The notes beneath the pieces are model-generated. The model made no database searches. It was not told the DNA's origin and worked only from the letters and a program-made list of their open reading frames with translations. A stretch of 64,000 nt of DNA from Bacillota bacterium (GTDB lineage Bacteria > Bacillota > Clostridia > Christensenellales > Aristaeellaceae): the NCBI GenBank assembly GCA_023392515.1, contig JAEVYX010000042.1, positions 54,607 through 118,606 of the forward strand. Reading direction: 5' to 3'. How positions within the stretch are numbered: the first letter of the stretch is position 1; every line of letters starts with the position of its first letter. This document shows, piece after piece, positions 16,890 through 26,317 of this stretch. Made by a program: the position numbers and the translations under genes.

Positions 16890-17900
16890 TTATAAATCGA
16901 TAAACTTCTCAAACTCTTTTAATATACCAATGCCGTCTGGATAATGCGCGGCAAATTGGGGGATGGCATGGCTGGGAAAGGAATTGCCCTCAATAAAGCA
17001 AGGCCCGTCCGGTGTGATTGCCACATCCCAAGCAACGAAACGCATTTGGGGCACCTTTTTTGCAGCCTCAAGGCACATTTTTTGCGCTTCTTCCCAATAG
17101 GGAATTTGAAAGCCGACAATGGGAGTATTTGTTTTAGGGTGAATGGAGAAGACGTTTCCCTGCTTGTCCGCGCCAACTGTAAGAAGCTTTCCGCTGGCAA
17201 GGTCTACCCTGGCGGCCATGCCCCCGCAGTCCACGTTATCCATTACCCGGCCGTTACCTATGCGTAAAAAGGCATACACAATGCCTTGCTCTTTTTCACC
17301 CAACAGGGTGGCAATACGGATGGTATTTACTGATGTGGGGCAAAGAGAAGCCATTTTAGAATGCTGCTTCACGATCTCTTCCAGAATTCCGATGGAGCCT
17401 TCGTGAAGCTTTTTCAGGAAGAGCGGGATATCTCCTTCCCAGTCTTTTTGTTCGTAGCGTTCAATGCCCTGCCCGCTGGAACCTTCCAAGGGCTTGGCAA
17501 TGACGGAATCTTTGCTGGCAAGAAATGCTTCCAAGGCTTCCGGAGTAGTGTTTGGGCTGATTTCAAGCCAATCACGCCTGACCTGAGAGGCGAATAGGGT
17601 GTTGAATTCCGCCTTGTTATCGAAAAAATGCCAATAGGACTTATCGTTCATACGGCGGACGATATTGTTGGAGATGCCTCTGGTGATTTGGGTTTTGCGC
17701 TGCTCATGGTTGAGGCGGTACATCTGCGCAATCTTATAATCCACATATCCGGCGTTGTAGCGGACAGCGCAGCGCAGCATATCGAAAAGGAGCCAAAGGC
17801 GGCTTTTCCCGCTGCGGGTTTTGAGCAATTTTGTGGTTTTCCACATGGCCCGGTAATCCATCTTTGCCATGCGCTGGATTAGATAACGCAATCGGTTCAT
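16890..17900 (-). CDS. ATP-grasp protein, sugar-transfer associated type
   Basis: About 336 residues. The ATP-grasp features are KDSVIAKPLEGSSGQGIERYE (nucleotide-binding lysine and glycine-rich loop), LEEIVKQHSKMASLCPTSVNTIRIATLL, and FVAWDVAITPDGPCFIEGNSFPSHA with the metal-binding Glu-x-Asn. The family usually sits in capsule or cell-wall glycan loci and ligates an amino or carboxyl group, but the substrate is unknown. The start at 17900 has GGAGG eight bases upstream and the ychF stop lies 13 bases before it, so the gene is co-transcribed with ychF. A start at 17948 would overlap ychF. Confidence 0.8.
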   Translation of the reverse strand: MNRLRYLIQRMAKMDYRAMWKTTKLLKTRSGKSRLWLLFDMLRCAVRYNAGYVDYKIAQMYRLNHEQRKTQITRGISNNIVRRMNDKSYWHFFDNKAEFNTLFASQVRRDWLEISPNTTPEALEAFLASKDSVIAKPLEGSSGQGIERYEQKDWEGDIPLFLKKLHEGSIGILEEIVKQHSKMASLCPTSVNTIRIATLLGEKEQGIVYAFLRIGNGRVMDNVDCGGMAARVDLASGKLLTVGADKQGNVFSIHPKTNTPIVGFQIPYWEEAQKMCLEAAKKVPQMRFVAWDVAITPDGPCFIEGNSFPSHAIPQFAAHYPDGIGILKEFEKFIDL

Positions 17901-17913
17901 ATATTCCTCCGGC

Positions 17914-19011
17914 TCATACGTTGAAGCGGAACAGGGTGATATCCCCATCCTTCATGACATAGTCCTTGCCTTCACTGCGAATGAGACCCTTCTCCCGGCA
18001 TGCGGCCATGCCGCCCTGCTCCACCAAGGTTTCGAAAGGAACGATCTCGGCACGGATGAAACCTTTTTCAAAATCGGTATGGATTTTGCCCGCGGCCTGG
18101 GGAGCTTTTGTGCCCTCCTGAATGGTCCAGGCCCGGCATTCGTCGCTGCCGGCGGTTAAAAAGGAGATAAGGCCCAATAGGCGGTAGCTGGCCGTAACCA
18201 GCCTGTCCAAACCGCTTTGAGAGATGCCCAGCTCGTTTAAAAACTCCGCTTTTTCTTCCGGGGGCATTTGCGCAATTTCCTCTTCGATACGTGCGCTGAT
18301 AACCAGCATTTCCGCATGTTCCTTCGCTGCGGTTTCTTCAACCTGGGCAAGTCCGGGAATGGCGCTGTCAGGCTTACCCAAGTCCTCTTCAGCAATATTG
18401 GCCGCGTAGATTACTGGCTTTGTGGTAAGCAAAAACCAACCGTCCACCACTTCTTTTTCTTCTTCCGTCATGGTATAGGTGCGGGCAGGTTTGCCGCTTT
18501 CCAAATGGGCCAGCAGCTTCTGCGCAATTTCTGCTTCCATGGCGTATTTTCGGTCGCCGGATTTCACCATTTTGCGCGCCTTGTCTTCCCGGCGCGTAAC
18601 GGTATCCATGTCCGCAAAGATCAGTTCGAGGTTAATGGTTTCAATGTCCCGCACAGGGTCCACCGTGCCATCCACATGAATAATATTTTCATCTTCAAAG
18701 CATCGTACCACATGAACAATGGCATCCACTTCCCGAATGTGGGATAAAAATTTATTGCCCAATCCCTCGCCGCGGCTTGCACCTTTTACAAGACCGGCAA
18801 TATCCACAAACTCAATTGCGGCAGGGGTGACCTTCTTGGGGTTGAACATCTGAGCCAGCACATTCAGCCGGGGATCGGGAACCATGACCACTCCTGTATT
18901 GGGCTCTATGGTGCAAAATGGGTAATTGGCCGCCTGGGCTCCCGCCTGGGTAATGGCATTGAATAACGTGCTTTTCCCTACATTGGGAAGCCCTACTACG
19001 CCCAGTTTCAT
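17914..19011 (-). CDS. ychF: YchF/OLA1-family ATPase
   Basis: Conserved P-loop NTPase of 365 residues that binds ribosomes and prefers ATP. It has G1 GLPNVGKST (residues 6-14), FVDIAGLVKGASRGEGLGNKFL (G3 and the following loop), the altered G4 NIAEED in place of NKxD that explains the ATP preference, a coiled-coil middle region and a C-terminal TGS domain (FLTAGSDECRAWTIQEGTKAPQAAGKIHTDFEKGFIRAE). AAGGGGC lies about nine bases before the ATG. Confidence 0.96.
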   Translation of the reverse strand: MKLGVVGLPNVGKSTLFNAITQAGAQAANYPFCTIEPNTGVVMVPDPRLNVLAQMFNPKKVTPAAIEFVDIAGLVKGASRGEGLGNKFLSHIREVDAIVHVVRCFEDENIIHVDGTVDPVRDIETINLELIFADMDTVTRREDKARKMVKSGDRKYAMEAEIAQKLLAHLESGKPARTYTMTEEEKEVVDGWFLLTTKPVIYAANIAEEDLGKPDSAIPGLAQVEETAAKEHAEMLVISARIEEEIAQMPPEEKAEFLNELGISQSGLDRLVTASYRLLGLISFLTAGSDECRAWTIQEGTKAPQAAGKIHTDFEKGFIRAEIVPFETLVEQGGMAACREKGLIRSEGKDYVMKDGDITLFRFNV

Positions 19012-19145
19012 GAATGACGCCCCTTCCTAGCATGACAACAATAGCGTTCTTATTATACTAGGGAGAATCGGGAAAAGCAATCATTCCTCTGGTGAATTTC
19101 CCCATGCTGAATGAATTTGCACCGCATCTGTTTACATAAAGGCTG

Positions 19146-19174
19146 ATGACAGCTAGAAATATCTGGTGTATAAT
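19146..19174 (+). promoter_or_regulatory. Promoter of uppP
   Basis: ATGACA (19146-19151), 17-base spacer, TATAAT (19169-19174). The uppP ribosome binding site follows about 22 bases later. Confidence 0.7.
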
Positions 19175-19213
19175 AACTGCAATCCATGCTTTTTGAAGGA
19201 AGGAGCCCGGCAG

Positions 19214-20095
19214 ATGAACATTTTCCAGGCTATCGTGCTCGGCCTAGTCCAAGGGTTGGCTGAATTTCTCCCCATTTCCTCCAGCGGGCATCTCATTTTA
19301 TCCAGGGCATTACTGGGCATCTCCGATGCCACTGCTGCATCCGGCGGGTACATGATGTTTGATATCCTGCTCCATGCGGGGACATTGGCCGCTGTGGTGG
19401 TCGTATTTTGGAAGGATTGGATGGGTATTTTGCGTAACCCCTTCCGATCCAAAACGCTGCTGCTGCTCTTTATTGCTTCCCTGCCCGCGCTTTTTATCGC
19501 GGTGCTATTGAATGATATTCTGGAAAGCTTTTTCACCGGCTGGTTTTTAGGCTTTTCTTTTCTCCTCACGGCAGTGTTTATGTATTTGGCTCAAACGGTC
19601 AGCCAAAGGGGGGGCAGGCATACCCAGCGTGCGGAGGAGCCAGGTTATAAGCATGCCGTATCCATGGGCTGCATGCAGGCTGTGGCACTGCTGCCCGGCG
19701 TAAGCCGCAGCGGCTCCGCATTGCTGGGCGGCTTGGCATCCGGGCTTAGCCGCCAGGCAGCGGCCAAGTTTGCCTTTATGATGAGCGCACCAGCCATTTT
19801 GGGCAGCCTTCTCATTGAGGGAAGAAGCGCTCTAAAAGAAGGGCTGTTTGACCAGCTTGAAATAATGCCTACCGCCATTGGCATGGTTGTAGCCGCGGTG
19901 AGCGGATATCTGGCAATCCGTTTCATGCTGCGCCTGATCTCAAAGATATCGTTAAAATGGTTTGCCCTGTATGTGGCAGTAGTTGGGATCATCGTGATCG
20001 TATTGCAATTAACAATGCCGGGCTTTTTACCTCCTCTGGCTTTCCCAAAAAACGATCTGGCACAACAGGCTGCACTGGCTGTATCCTTTCTGTAG
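19214..20095 (+). CDS. uppP: Undecaprenyl-diphosphatase UppP (BacA)
   Basis: Membrane enzyme of about 293 residues that removes a phosphate from undecaprenyl diphosphate, returning the lipid carrier for peptidoglycan synthesis; extra copies give bacitracin resistance. Both family motifs are present: EFLPISSSGHL near residue 17 and LLPGVSRSGSA in the middle, carrying the catalytic Glu, Ser, His and Arg. Six to eight membrane helices are visible. The start at 19214 has AAGGAAGGAG about nine bases upstream; an earlier in-frame start at 19166 overlaps the promoter -10. Confidence 0.95.
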   Translation: MNIFQAIVLGLVQGLAEFLPISSSGHLILSRALLGISDATAASGGYMMFDILLHAGTLAAVVVVFWKDWMGILRNPFRSKTLLLLFIASLPALFIAVLLNDILESFFTGWFLGFSFLLTAVFMYLAQTVSQRGGRHTQRAEEPGYKHAVSMGCMQAVALLPGVSRSGSALLGGLASGLSRQAAAKFAFMMSAPAILGSLLIEGRSALKEGLFDQLEIMPTAIGMVVAAVSGYLAIRFMLRLISKISLKWFALYVAVVGIIVIVLQLTMPGFLPPLAFPKNDLAQQAALAVSFL

Positions 20096-20129
20096 AAGGC
20101 TGGCAATAATCGAATATTCTTTGCATATG

Positions 20130-20165
20130 ACAAAGCCGCTTCTTCAATCGAAAAAGCGGCTTTGT
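20130..20165. terminator. Bidirectional terminator
   Basis: ACAAAGCCGCTT pairs perfectly with AAGCGGCTTTGT across a 12-base loop. It lies between uppP (plus) and the small acidic gene (minus). Confidence 0.75.
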
Positions 20166-20183
20166 ACTGCATGGGGCTAATGC

Positions 20184-20522
20184 TTATTCCCAAGCAACCA
20201 GGCCTTTTTGCTCCATGAAAGCTTGCTGGGCATCCATATAGTCGTCCAAAAGGGAGGCCAGTTTCATGGAAGTATCGGCGTCAAGCTTATTCTTGCTGAC
20301 AAGGGTGTCAAGCATGTACTCGAAGGCGTCGTCGTCATCATAGTAAGCATCGCCTGTATCACCGCTTTCATCGATTACACCGCAGGAATGCATGTAGGCC
20401 ATATCGGCATCAATTGCCTGAGATATCCAGTCTTCCAAATTGCCTGGCAGATCCTTGTGGAGCCTCGCCTCGATTTTTGAGAGAATGAAAGGAAGTGCCT
20501 CGTTTTTGTCATACCCGTTCAT
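20184..20522 (-). CDS. Small acidic protein of unknown function
   Basis: Not recognised. 112 residues, strongly acidic (DTGDAYYDDDDAFEYMLDTLV in the middle), with no membrane helix or signal peptide and a probably all-helical fold. It is real: AAGGAGGAA precedes the ATG at good spacing, it starts 19 bases after pepF, and it ends at a good terminator. It could be a partner or regulator of the pepF operon. Confidence 0.7.
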   Translation of the reverse strand: MNGYDKNEALPFILSKIEARLHKDLPGNLEDWISQAIDADMAYMHSCGVIDESGDTGDAYYDDDDAFEYMLDTLVSKNKLDADTSMKLASLLDDYMDAQQAFMEQKGLVAWE

Positions 20523-20541
20523 GCTGAATTCCTCCTTAGCG

Positions 20542-22329
20542 TTAGATCAGGCTGGATAGCCGGTCGGTTGTGGCTTCAAAAACCTTCATGGCATTGCGGA
20601 TGGGCTCCGGGCTGGACATATCCACCCCGGCGAGCTTTAGGGCCTCGATAGGGGGAAGACTGCCGCCTGCAGACAGAAACTTGTGATAATCCTTTACTGC
20701 GGGTCCACCCTCGGTCAGGATGCGGTTGGCCAGATATACGGCGGCAGAAAAACCGGTGGCATATTTGTACACATAGAATGCCCGGTAAAAATGGGGGATT
20801 CGCATCCATTCCACGCCAACCAATTCATCCACCTGACAGTGCCGGCCATAGTAGTCCTGGTTCAGCTTCAGATAGGCGCTGGTGAGAGCTTCCTGGGTTA
20901 GCGCTTCTCCCTCTTCGGCCATGCGGTGGGAGATGCGTTCAAATTCCGCAAACATGGTTTGCCGGAACACTGTAGTACGGAACTGCTCCAAAAGGTGGTT
21001 GTTCAGGTAAGCCAGTGCCTTGCGATTCTCCTGATAGCGATCCATCAAGCGTGTCATGAGGATTACTTCATTAACGGTGGAAGCTACCTCAGCGGCGAAA
21101 AGCGAATAATTGGCCTTGGGCCCCGGCTGGTGGAGGTTGCTGTAGTAGGTATGCATGGCATGACCCATTTCATGAGCGATGGTCATGGCGCTGTCCAGGT
21201 CATCCCTGTGGTTGAGGAGCACATAGGGATGCACGCCGTATGCCCCCCAGGAATAAGCGCCGCTGGATTTGAATCGGCTGGGATAAACATCAATCCACCG
21301 CTCTTCGTAAGCGCGCTTTAAGGTCTTGAGGTAATCATCCCCCAGGGGAGCCAAGCCCTCCATTACCAGTTTATAAGCATCCAGATAGGGCAGCGGCATA
21401 TCATAATCTTCCACCATGGAGGTGTATAGGTCATACATATGCACTTCGGGAAGATTCAGTGCCTTTTGCCGCAATGCCGAATACTTGTCAAGAGCGGGCA
21501 GATATTCATGTATGACAGAGATCAGCGTGTCATAAACCGTGAGCGGAACTTCATCCGGAAAAAGAGAGGCTTCCACAGCGGTTTGAAAGCCCCGGGCACG
21601 GGCGGAAAACAGGTCTCCCTTTACGCTGGCCCCATAGGATGCGGCAATCGTAGCTCCAAAGCTTTTATAGGTTTCAAAGAGAGAGGTGAAGGCGTCTTTG
21701 CGCACCCGCCTGTCGCTACTGCGGATAAATGTTCCGTAGGTTGCTTCGGTCAGGGGGACTTTCTCATTTTTTTCATTCCTGAACGCGGGGAATTTCATAT
21801 CCACCTTGGTCAGCATGGAAAAAATGGTTTGAGGCGCATCCGCCATTTCTCCGGTCATTGCCAGGAGCTTTTCCTGTTCCGCAGGAAGCGTGTGAGGCTT
21901 GTTGCGCAGTATGCTGCGAAGATAAGCGTCGTACGCCGCCATGGCCGGATCCTTCATGAGGGCTGCCAGGTCAGCTTCCGGCATGGATAGCAATTCAGGC
22001 TCTAAAAAGGCGGAAGCGGCACCGGTGTCCACCATCAGGGAGGTGGCTCGATCGGTCAGCGCTTGATATACGGTGTTGGCGTTATCCTCATCCCGATGCA
22101 TATGCGCAAAGGCGTATAGCCGCTCCAATATAAGCTGGCTGTCAAAATAAGCGATAATCGCTTTACGTGGATTCTCTGCTACATGGCCTTGCAGCAATGA
22201 GAATTCTTGAATAAGCGCTTTGCTTTTTTGAAAATCCGCCTCCCATTGTTCTGTTCCTTTGTACAAATCCTCCAACTGCCATTGCCAGCGGCTTTCTATT
22301 TCATTTCGGGCTTTTTCTAGTTCCGCCAT
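20542..22329 (-). CDS. pepF: Oligoendopeptidase F (M3 family)
   Basis: Zinc metallopeptidase of about 595 residues that cuts short peptides in the cytoplasm. The HExxH active site is in IAHEMGHAMHTYY, followed by the third ligand region LFAAEVASTVNEVIL, and the N-terminal PepF domain is full length (usual length about 600). The ATG at 22329 has AAGGAGAA seven bases upstream; a start at 22350 would add seven residues and lose this site. It follows the MFS gene by 23 bases and is followed by the small acidic gene. Confidence 0.94.
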   Translation of the reverse strand: MAELEKARNEIESRWQWQLEDLYKGTEQWEADFQKSKALIQEFSLLQGHVAENPRKAIIAYFDSQLILERLYAFAHMHRDEDNANTVYQALTDRATSLMVDTGAASAFLEPELLSMPEADLAALMKDPAMAAYDAYLRSILRNKPHTLPAEQEKLLAMTGEMADAPQTIFSMLTKVDMKFPAFRNEKNEKVPLTEATYGTFIRSSDRRVRKDAFTSLFETYKSFGATIAASYGASVKGDLFSARARGFQTAVEASLFPDEVPLTVYDTLISVIHEYLPALDKYSALRQKALNLPEVHMYDLYTSMVEDYDMPLPYLDAYKLVMEGLAPLGDDYLKTLKRAYEERWIDVYPSRFKSSGAYSWGAYGVHPYVLLNHRDDLDSAMTIAHEMGHAMHTYYSNLHQPGPKANYSLFAAEVASTVNEVILMTRLMDRYQENRKALAYLNNHLLEQFRTTVFRQTMFAEFERISHRMAEEGEALTQEALTSAYLKLNQDYYGRHCQVDELVGVEWMRIPHFYRAFYVYKYATGFSAAVYLANRILTEGGPAVKDYHKFLSAGGSLPPIEALKLAGVDMSSPEPIRNAMKVFEATTDRLSSLI

Positions 22330-22352
22330 ATGATTCTCCTTATCCCGCAAAC

Positions 22353-23792
22353 TTAGCGGTTATGTGGGTTTCTCCTTAACAGCTTTTGCTGGAATCCCGT
22401 TTTTGTTTTCCCGGCGACGTCCCGCATCATCATTCCAAGCGGTTTAGACCCTTCTTCCTTGAGCAGCGGCAGAATGAAGAAAACTGTTACGGCGCGCAGG
22501 ACGGCAGAGGTGATAAAGATGTAGTGATACTTGTTCAGGGTGACACCCAGGAATGGAAGTTTCAGCAGGTCCAGATGGGAATAAACCGACTGGACCAGTA
22601 ATCCGCCTACCGTATTACCCAGCGCTATACCTAAAAGGTTATAAGTAGCGAAGAAGACGGCCACATACATGGAGCGGTTTTTTTCGCTGGATTGGCTCAA
22701 GGAAAGATTCTGCTGCCCAATATCAATGGAAGGCCAGAATGCACCCACGATCAAGTTGATGGCAATAATCATGTAGGATGTTTCGGGTGTAACAAAGATC
22801 CAAAGGAAGGGAGGAAGCATGCATACCAGCGCCACGGTTTGAAGGACAGGCTTGTTGCCGTATCGGTCCAACAGCCGCCCCCACCTGGATACGAAAAGCA
22901 CAGTCGATATGTTGGAAGTGATCTGATTAAACAACGTGATTTGCGTATAAGTCATATGCAGGTTTTCCAACATGTGTACGTTGAAAAATGGCGCTGATAC
23001 GTTGACTGCAAAGTTCCAAAAGGTATAAAACAAAACAACTCGCATAAATGCGCTGTTCTGAAAAACCGCTTTTATCATGGAAAAGAAACTTTCCTGCTTT
23101 TCCTCCGGCTTGGGTACCCGCATGGCCGGCCAATCAATAAAGAAGAAAAAGGCCAAATCCACCACGCCGAAGATGCCTGCAAGAACCAGTACAATGGAAT
23201 AGCCCAAAAGCCCTTGCGTATCCATGATCCAGGAAACGATGAAGCCTGCAAGAATTCCCGCAATAAGTGATACCCGCTGTCTCGCGCTGAAATAGCGGCC
23301 CCGTATGCGAATAGGCACAAGATCGCCCACAAGGCTATTATATCCCAAATTTACAAAGGAATTGCCTCCGGCAATCAATGCCACCAGGAGCACAACGACC
23401 CAAGCGCGCAGGATCCCCATCACCTCAGGAATAAAGAAAGGAACAAGGCCGATGGGAATCCACAGAGAGCGGCCGAGAATGCCGAAGAACAGAAACAGAA
23501 ACTTACGGTTCCGTTTCTTCTCCATCAAATAACTGATAAATAATTGAGAAGTGTTAGCCGCGACGGGGATAGCGGCAATAATCCCCAACTGAAAGTCATC
23601 CGCGCGAATTACTTCAAGCAGAAAACCGGTCCATGCTGCGCCGGTGGTGACCACCGTGGAAATCATACCGACCGTGACGGACCAGATGACCATATATAAG
23701 CTGCGGCGCAAGCTTTCGGTCATACCGGTGGAATCAAACAAGTCCCGGGACCGGGGCCAACTTTTCAAGCGGCCATTGGGAGGCTTCTTCAT
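22353..23792 (-). CDS. MFS transporter
   Basis: Major facilitator protein of about 479 residues with roughly 12 membrane segments and a loop motif GDLVPIRIRGRYFSARQR resembling the MFS-A consensus. The substrate is unknown, and relatives next to peptidases have not been linked to peptides. The start is uncertain. I chose the ATG at 23792 although only a weak AGGAAAGG lies upstream; a TTG at 23873 gives 27 more residues without a better site. It lies between topB and pepF on the same strand. Confidence 0.8.
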   Translation of the reverse strand: MKKPPNGRLKSWPRSRDLFDSTGMTESLRRSLYMVIWSVTVGMISTVVTTGAAWTGFLLEVIRADDFQLGIIAAIPVAANTSQLFISYLMEKKRNRKFLFLFFGILGRSLWIPIGLVPFFIPEVMGILRAWVVVLLVALIAGGNSFVNLGYNSLVGDLVPIRIRGRYFSARQRVSLIAGILAGFIVSWIMDTQGLLGYSIVLVLAGIFGVVDLAFFFFIDWPAMRVPKPEEKQESFFSMIKAVFQNSAFMRVVLFYTFWNFAVNVSAPFFNVHMLENLHMTYTQITLFNQITSNISTVLFVSRWGRLLDRYGNKPVLQTVALVCMLPPFLWIFVTPETSYMIIAINLIVGAFWPSIDIGQQNLSLSQSSEKNRSMYVAVFFATYNLLGIALGNTVGGLLVQSVYSHLDLLKLPFLGVTLNKYHYIFITSAVLRAVTVFFILPLLKEEGSKPLGMMMRDVAGKTKTGFQQKLLRRNPHNR

Positions 23793-23889
23793 AGGAGAGA
23801 CGACCAGCCTTTCCTGTGGATGGGAGAGAGAATCACCCAAGCGTATTCTATCCCATTTGGCTGCAAGATGCAAGGCAAGGGCATTACTT

Positions 23890-26052
23890 TTACCGGACTT
23901 TCTCGTACGTCATGGAAGTGCGGACAGCGGGGGATGCGGCTCCCTTGGGCGTGAAGCATAGGTAACCCTCTTCCAGTGATATGATGCCCGTGCTTCCGGC
24001 AACTTTTTGGCTAGACAAAAGCATTGTAACCAGCTTGGGCGTGAGAGCAGGGCCGCCTGCTTTTTGCAGCGCGTTTTTCCATAAAGTAAAATGGCATCCA
24101 TCCCGCCAGTGGCTGCAGCCAAAAGCTTTGCTGTTTTCCATGATGTCCCCTTGTCCGCAAAGGGGGCATTTCGCATCAGGTACGGCCTTGGCTGAAGATG
24201 CTTTGCTTTTTCCTTTGGATGCTTTTTCTTGGGAAAAGCGGGCATCGCCTGAATTTTCCTGTGCAAAGTTCACCAGAAAGGCACTTAAACGGCGGATGCC
24301 CTCCATAAAGGATGGCGGGTCCTGCTCTCCGGTGGCGATACGGTTGAGCGCAAGCTCCCAGCGCCCGGTAGTTTCGGGAGAAGCCATTTCCGGTGGAGCG
24401 ATCCGGATAAGTTCTATCCCCTTATCTGTAGCGCCGATGGTCTTTCCTTTTCGCTGGGCATAGCCCACTGAAACCAGCCGTTCGATGATGGCGGCACGGG
24501 TGGCCGGGGTGCCCAAACCGCTGCCCTTCATTTGCTCCCGCAGCGCTTCATCTTCCATTTCACGGCCTGCATGCTCCATGGCGTATAGCAGGCTTCCATC
24601 AGTGTGGGGAGAGGGGGGCTTGGTGGTTTCTTTCTTATAGGAGGCCCCCTGAACGGTTCGCAAGTAACCCGGTTCCAGCACAGGCAGGGACGCTTCCTCT
24701 TCCTGAACGCTGCCTTTGGAAGGCTTTGCTTTTTCTTCCTGGGCATATACCGCTTTCCAGCCAACGGCTTTGACGGTGCGGCCGGTGGTGCGGAAGGTAT
24801 GGGTATCCACCTGGGTTATCACCTTCAGCGCATCATATAGATGGGCAGGGTAAAACGCAGCCAGCAGACGGCGGGCTACGAGATCGTACAATTTAGCCTC
24901 ATCCGGGGGCAGCTTGCTTATTTCCACATGCTTGGTTGTAGGTAAAATAGCATGATGGTCGGATACCTTTGTCTTGTCAAAGATGCGCTTGGAGTGGGAC
25001 AGCTTTCCATCCGGCAATGATCCGGCCACCAGTGGCTGGTAAACGGCGGGTAAATTCAGAATTGCCTGCTTTGCCGTTGGTGCCATATCATCTGGAAGAT
25101 ACCGGCTGTCAGTTCGGGGGTAGGTAATGGCTTTCTGAGTTTCATAAAGGCTTTGGGCTACCTTGAGTGTTTTGGAGGCGGTAAAGCCCAACAACCGGTT
25201 TGCATCCCGCTGCAGCGTCGTCAAGTCATAAAGCTGGGGGGGCAGTTCCTGCTTTTGAACGCTTTCTGACAAGATGACTTTACCTTGCCGTCCCAGAACT
25301 GCCTGCACAATGGCAGCCGCGGTTTCCTTTTGGGAAATGCGCGTATCGTTTTCACGGCCTTCCGCAAACCAAACGCCATGATAATCACCAAAATCGGCTG
25401 AAACGGTATAATAATCCTCTGGCTTGAAAGCGGCGATTTCCAATTGCCTTTTCACCAAAATAGCAAGTGTGGGCGTTTGCACCCGGCCTACACTCAACAG
25501 TGCGTTATAGCGCAGGGTAAAGGCACGGCTTGCGTTCATGCCAACCAGCCAGTCCGCCTGGGCGCGGCAGGATGCGCTTTTATACAAGTTTTCATAATCC
25601 TGTCCGGGCCGAAGGGACGCAAAGCCCTCTTTAATGGCCTCATCGGTCATGGAACTGATCCAAAGCCTATCCACAGGTTTTTGGCATCCGGTCTCCTGAT
25701 ATATAAAACGGAAGATGAGTTCACCCTCTCGCCCTGCATCGGTGGCACAGATCACCTTTTCCGTATCCTGATGACATATAAGCTTTTTGATGATTCGAAA
25801 TTGTGCTTTTGTCTTTGGTAGAACCTTGAGCGGTATTTTGGCAGGAAGAATAGGCAAATCTGCCATGCGCCATTTCTTGTATTTTTCATCCATCTCATCC
25901 GGCTCGCACAAGGATACCAGGTGGCCGATTGCCCAAGTGACAGTATAACTATCACCGACCAGGCAGCCTTCGCCCTTTTCCTGACAGCGTAAAACCCGGG
26001 CGATATCCCGCCCCACACTGGGCTTTTCCGCTACCACTACCGTCCGGCCCAT
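23890..26052 (-). CDS. topB: DNA topoisomerase III (type IA)
   Basis: Single-strand-passing topoisomerase of about 720 residues. The Toprim domain has VVVAEKPSVGRDIA (catalytic Glu near the N-terminus) and CATDAGREGELIFRFIY. The active-site tyrosine is in ITYPRTDSRYLPDDM. A C-terminal zinc-ribbon-like segment (KCPLCGQGDIMENSKAFGCSHW) follows. AGAGG lies eight to nine bases before the ATG at 26052; an in-frame GTG at 26061 is less likely. There are no conjugation genes nearby, so this looks like the chromosomal copy rather than a mobile-element copy. Confidence 0.93.
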   Translation of the reverse strand: MGRTVVVAEKPSVGRDIARVLRCQEKGEGCLVGDSYTVTWAIGHLVSLCEPDEMDEKYKKWRMADLPILPAKIPLKVLPKTKAQFRIIKKLICHQDTEKVICATDAGREGELIFRFIYQETGCQKPVDRLWISSMTDEAIKEGFASLRPGQDYENLYKSASCRAQADWLVGMNASRAFTLRYNALLSVGRVQTPTLAILVKRQLEIAAFKPEDYYTVSADFGDYHGVWFAEGRENDTRISQKETAAAIVQAVLGRQGKVILSESVQKQELPPQLYDLTTLQRDANRLLGFTASKTLKVAQSLYETQKAITYPRTDSRYLPDDMAPTAKQAILNLPAVYQPLVAGSLPDGKLSHSKRIFDKTKVSDHHAILPTTKHVEISKLPPDEAKLYDLVARRLLAAFYPAHLYDALKVITQVDTHTFRTTGRTVKAVGWKAVYAQEEKAKPSKGSVQEEEASLPVLEPGYLRTVQGASYKKETTKPPSPHTDGSLLYAMEHAGREMEDEALREQMKGSGLGTPATRAAIIERLVSVGYAQRKGKTIGATDKGIELIRIAPPEMASPETTGRWELALNRIATGEQDPPSFMEGIRRLSAFLVNFAQENSGDARFSQEKASKGKSKASSAKAVPDAKCPLCGQGDIMENSKAFGCSHWRDGCHFTLWKNALQKAGGPALTPKLVTMLLSSQKVAGSTGIISLEEGYLCFTPKGAASPAVRTSMTYEKVR

Positions 26053-26093
26053 ATCATACACCTCTTTTATACCTGCCTGTTTCGTTGAAAAAA

Positions 26094-26110
26094 GGGCGCT
26101 GTCCGCGCCC
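26094..26110 (-). terminator. Terminator after the ABC exporter operon
   Basis: GGGCGC / GCGCCC stem with a TGTCC loop; on the minus strand it is followed by TTTTTT. It ends the leftward exporter transcript. Confidence 0.7.
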
Positions 26111-26127
26111 GGGAGAAGAAAACGATA

Positions 26128-26306
26128 ATAGGGGACACAGTCCCCTATGACCTCTGTTCAAGGGATGTTATCCCTTGAAATCCCTATTACATGTGTGTGA
26201 CAGGCTGCAACATATCCAGCAAGCAGCGCTGACATTCATTTATTCCTATAAAGGATACCAAAGGACATGGTACTTTGGCAAGGGTTCAGGGAACTTCGTC
26301 CTTTGG
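26128..26306. repeat. Array of three palindromes in an intergenic gap
   Basis: Three near-perfect hairpins follow each other: ATAGGGGAC-aca-GTCCCCTAT (26128-26148), TTCAAGGGA-tgtta-TCCCTTGAA (26157-26179), and CCAAAGGAC ... GTCCTTTGG (26258-26306), the last enclosing GTTC-agg-GAAC. No protein is encoded in 26062-26317. The look is that of a dispersed palindromic repeat unit or a processed RNA; copies elsewhere in the genome would decide. Confidence 0.5.
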
Positions 26307-26317
26307 CATGCTCACGT

